This document shows, in pieces, positions 62,750 to 64,000 of a stretch of 64,000 nucleotides of DNA (positions are counted from its first letter, which is position 1; each line of letters begins with the position of its first letter). This DNA is from Pyrocephalus nanus (lineage: Eukaryota > Chordata > Aves > Passeriformes > Tyrannidae), in NCBI GenBank assembly GCA_038380795.1, contig CM076259.1:104395739-104459738 (forward strand). The letters run 5' to 3'. The position numbers and the translations under genes were made by a program. The notes beneath the pieces are model-generated. The model was not told the DNA's origin, did no database searches, and saw nothing but the letters and a program-made list of their open reading frames with translations.

Positions 62750-64000
62750 GTAAGGTGAAGTTAATGTTATTGTTGACTGAATCCCACCCCCCCAACTTAG
62801 AATATTCAGAAATATGTTATTGAGATACAAGAGACTGAAGGTGATTGAAATTCATTTAATAAAATAAAAAAAGAAGAAATGGAATTTCTGAAGTTGCTCC
62901 CAGTAAAGCCATGGGCTTATTGAGACTTTCTGCTTTATTGAGAATAGAGAAACTTCTGTTAACAGAACTAAGAGAACAATTTGATTTTTAATAGCTTTGA
63001 TCTTCCTTTCAAATATCAGATGAAGTGTGTGTTTTTTTAAACTTCAGATGTTTCCTGAAATACTTAGAAGCAGGTTCTCATGTAGTGCTTTTGTATCTGA
63101 CTCTGGTACTGCAGCAAACTGGGAGTAATTTCCGATTTGTTTAGTTAGGTCTTTCAGTAGAATGTCCTTGGGTGTACAGATATTCCAGTGAAACTCCCCA
63201 TCACTCTGTGCATCGGATCATACCACAGGCTGTTCTCTCTCACACAGCAGGCATGGGTGTGATGGTTGTAGCTGAGTGATCTGGCACAGACACACTGGAA
63301 ATCCCGTTTGTTTCATGTTGAGAATGTTCATATGCTTTCAGAGTGTTAATAAGTAGGCATGAGGCAGTGCTGGCTGTTTCAAGAACTTGTTCATGGAAGC
63401 TTCACACTGAGCGTATCTATTTACAAATACAGGTTTTGCTGTTGGGAGGAATTCCATGCTCTATCCTTGGCTGCTGTTTGTGTAGCTGCAAAAGGGGAAG
63501 AGTTTATTGCTCCCCTTCACTTTCTCTCCAGCCTTTGGTGGAGTAAGAGGGAAACCTTTCTTTTGCCAAACTTTGACCTGCGTGGTAGCTCACTTAGTAA
63601 TGCTTTTTACAGCTCTTACAGCTTTTTCTACCTCTTTTGGGCTCCTAAAGTGGCCTTTTTTAGCAGCTTTCTTTTCTTTTGATTGACCTTACTACACTTC
63701 AGCCTCAGCATTGTATATGTTAGTCATGTTGATTATTTACATTTTCCTTCCAATGGCAGTATTTGTATCAGTTTTCATATCAAATTCATAGTTGCTGCCT
63801 TAGACAGAGGAGTGCCCAGTGTCAGAAAAAACTATGTCCAGTTTTCAAGCAAGTAGCTAAAATAGATCTTAGACAACAGTAACAAAACAAGGGCACCTGT
63901 CGAGGTGCCTCGGAAGGGCTGCACAGCCCTCTGGGGTATCGGCCACTCCTCCCAGCTTTGTGTCATCAGCAGCTTGCTGGGGAGGCCTCTGCCCATTCGT
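62750..64000 (+). other. PDK3: PDK3 intron 5, 5' part
   Basis: Starts GTAAGG and runs to the window edge without another PDK3 exon; the next expected coding block (beginning DAYETAK in the mammalian protein) is absent. Apart from the CR1 fragment at the end, nothing else was identified. Confidence 0.85.
63926..64000 (-). mobile_element. CR1 LINE fragment, antisense, running off the window
   Basis: 'ctctggggtatcggccactc', 'ctcccagctttgtgtcatca' and 'tctgcccattc' are antisense CR1 words. They correspond to a coding-region part of the element upstream of its 3' end. The fragment continues beyond the right edge. Confidence 0.65.

Noticed and set aside
1..64000. CRISPR arrays, operons, phage or bacterial defence systems
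   Set aside because: The window is vertebrate nuclear DNA. No regularly spaced direct repeats, gene clusters or prokaryotic coding density are present.
1..64000. tRNA, rRNA or snRNA genes
   Set aside because: I looked for B-box-like and anticodon-arm patterns and found only isolated chance matches without a cloverleaf.

Overview
The window is vertebrate nuclear DNA, almost certainly from a bird. It has long AT-rich non-coding stretches, a GT-AG split gene, one sharp CpG island, several 3'-end fragments of CR1 LINEs (the dominant avian retrotransposon), and solitary LTRs that resemble avian endogenous-retrovirus LTRs. Nothing suggests a bacterial, viral or plasmid source. A passerine is plausible from the LTR types, but the species cannot be fixed from this sequence.

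One protein-coding gene is well supported: PDK3 (pyruvate dehydrogenase kinase isozyme 3) on the plus strand. Its CpG-island promoter lies at about 26.39-27.03 kb. Five coding exons are present (26669-26774, 45428-45569, 52757-52828, 60356-60540, 62660-62749). They join in frame to give the first 198 codons plus one base, about half of the roughly 406-residue protein. The exons carrying the rest of the kinase, including the ATP-binding lobe, lie beyond the right edge. Intron sizes are about 18.7, 7.2, 7.5 and 2.1 kb, and the fifth intron runs out of the window.

Layout: 1-541 holds two CR1 fragments meeting tail to tail. 542-25.5 kb is intergenic DNA with no convincing exon; it holds simple repeats, a CTCF-like motif near 9.94 kb, and a ~1.1 kb LTR (16146-17232) abutting an antisense CR1 piece. 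25.58-26.42 kb is a composite: a CR1 3' end split by a ~550 bp LTR, directly joined to the PDK3 CpG island and in the same orientation. 26.67-64 kb is PDK3, with another degraded LTR in intron 1, A/T-rich simple repeats in the introns, a second CTCF-like motif at 59.79 kb on the opposite strand, and an antisense CR1 at the right edge.

The most interesting signal is the LTR/CR1 composite at the PDK3 promoter. The LTR has a TATA box and polyadenylation signal pointing toward PDK3. The first ATG downstream of the predicted LTR start site lies inside the CR1, has a good initiation context, and is in frame with the normal PDK3 start 113 codons later with no stop between. A transposon-driven, N-terminally extended PDK3 isoform is therefore possible on paper. 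Whether it is made is unknown.
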